From Candidatus Blautia equi (GTDB taxonomy: Bacteria > Bacillota > Clostridia > Lachnospirales > Lachnospiraceae), in NCBI GenBank assembly GCA_018064695.1, contig JAGHUU010000028.1, positions 1 through 6,371 of the forward strand: a stretch of 6,371 bases of DNA, written 5' to 3'. The position numbers were made by a program, and so were the translations under genes. The notes under the pieces were generated by a model. That model had not been told where the DNA came from, did no database searches, and saw nothing but the letters and a program-made list of their open reading frames with translations. Shown piece after piece: positions 5,763 through 6,371 of the stretch. The stretch's first letter is position 1; each line of letters starts with the position of its first letter.

Positions 5763-6371
5763 TCAGTCGTTAGAGGAATCAGATACATCGCTGGATGCAA
5801 GACCTGTAATAATAAGCTCTTCATCTTCCTCTTCAAAAATATATTTCATGACATCGCAGGCAACAAGACAGGCGTTACCTGAGGAATATCCGTTAGGAAT
5901 TCGCACGGAAATGCCGTACTGTGGATTCTCAGAAGGCGCATATCCTACAAAAAGACCATGGTTTGGATGATAGATATCCAACTCGGCTGTACCTGTTTTT
6001 CCGGCAAGATCGATGTAAAGCTCATCAAACTGGTCATGGGTCTGAACCACTCGTCTCATACCGTAATGGATATCATCCCATACGTTCTCAGGAATATCCA
6101 TCTGGTTAACTACTTCCGGCTCATATTTGTTGATCAGAGTGCCGTCAGCCTGTGCTACCTTATCCACCATTGAGAGGTTATAAACCGTACCCTTATTTGC
6201 AATAGTACCTACATAACGTGCCAGATGAGTGGAGGTAAACAGGTTGGTTCCCTGTCCAATGTAGGAAGGAACCGCAAACTGTCTGGAGACCTGTGGTGCT
6301 GCCTCCATGATCTCAATACCGGTCTTTTTATCAAGACCAATATAAGATGCATATTCCTGCAGCTTGGAAAG
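5763..6371 (-). CDS. Class B penicillin-binding protein 2 (C-terminal part, cut by window edge)
   Basis: The reading frame is open to the right edge of the window, so the gene begins outside; 202 codons plus the stop are present. It is the end of a transpeptidase domain of the PBP2 (MrdA/PbpA) class, which crosslinks glycan strands during side-wall synthesis. Numbered from the first visible codon, recognisable parts are GLDKKTGIEI (12-21), IGQGTNLFTSTHLARYVGTIANKGT (38-62, a class B hallmark), AGKTGTAE with the KTG triad element (125-127, bases 5999-5991), PNHGLFVGYAP (136-146) and IPNGYSSGNA (158-167). The catalytic SxxK and SxN elements must lie upstream, outside the window. The protein ends in an acidic, Ser/Asp-rich tail (about 180-202). 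An internal Met at 6308 is not a start, since family sequence continues through it. The rodA gene follows after 30 bases, matching the known PBP2-RodA pair. Confidence 0.92.
   Translation of the reverse strand, partial: LSKLQEYASYIGLDKKTGIEIMEAAPQVSRQFAVPSYIGQGTNLFTSTHLARYVGTIANKGTVYNLSMVDKVAQADGTLINKYEPEVVNQMDIPENVWDDIHYGMRRVVQTHDQFDELYIDLAGKTGTAELDIYHPNHGLFVGYAPSENPQYGISVRIPNGYSSGNACLVACDVMKYIFEEEDEELIITGLASSDVSDSSND

Noticed and set aside
5763..6308. A separate 181-residue protein starting at the Met at 6308
   Set aside because: The frame stays open to the window edge, and the 21 codons before the Met continue the PBP2 transpeptidase sequence (GLDKKTGIEI), so it is an internal Met.

Overview
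The window reads as chromosomal core DNA of a Gram-positive anaerobe of the Clostridia, most likely a Lachnospiraceae member. The grounds are protein style (a DUF1292/YrzB-type protein, a DUF3048/YerB-type protein, a SEDS protein of clostridial type), strong AGGAGG-like ribosome binding sites, vegetative promoters close to consensus, and moderate GC. The organism is inferred from remembered family resemblance, not from a search. I see no mobile element, CRISPR array, tRNA or rRNA.

Left part (1-2446): a divergent pair. A small acidic DUF1292 protein runs leftward from 280. A two-gene unit runs rightward from 456: a secreted DUF3048 protein followed, with the stop and start regions touching, by a tRNA-dihydrouridine synthase. 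The 175-base gap between the divergent genes holds one good sigma-A promoter for each direction. An inverted repeat straddles the rightward promoter.

Middle (2447-3048): a perfect 10-bp hairpin sits where the rightward unit meets leftward genes. Its T-run lies on the minus strand, so it chiefly ends leftward transcription. Next is a 139-residue P-loop protein of unknown function, with its own near-consensus promoter and a possible leader hairpin.

Right part (3049-6371): a leftward cell-wall elongation operon, in order of transcription: the C-terminal third of a class B penicillin-binding protein (PBP2 type, cut by the window edge), RodA (SEDS glycosyltransferase), and a D-alanyl-D-alanine carboxypeptidase overlapping rodA by 4 bp. 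RodA polymerises glycan strands, PBP2 crosslinks them, and the carboxypeptidase removes terminal D-Ala from pentapeptides. No terminator is visible after the carboxypeptidase, so the operon may read through into the P-loop gene and stop at the 2450-2473 hairpin.

Most unusual is the carboxypeptidase: a charged, probably cytoplasmic N-terminal region of about 180 residues with an internal 23-residue repeat, one membrane helix, then a catalytic domain with no room for the usual C-terminal PBP5-type domain. I found no clearly new multi-gene system; the rest is ordinary core genome.
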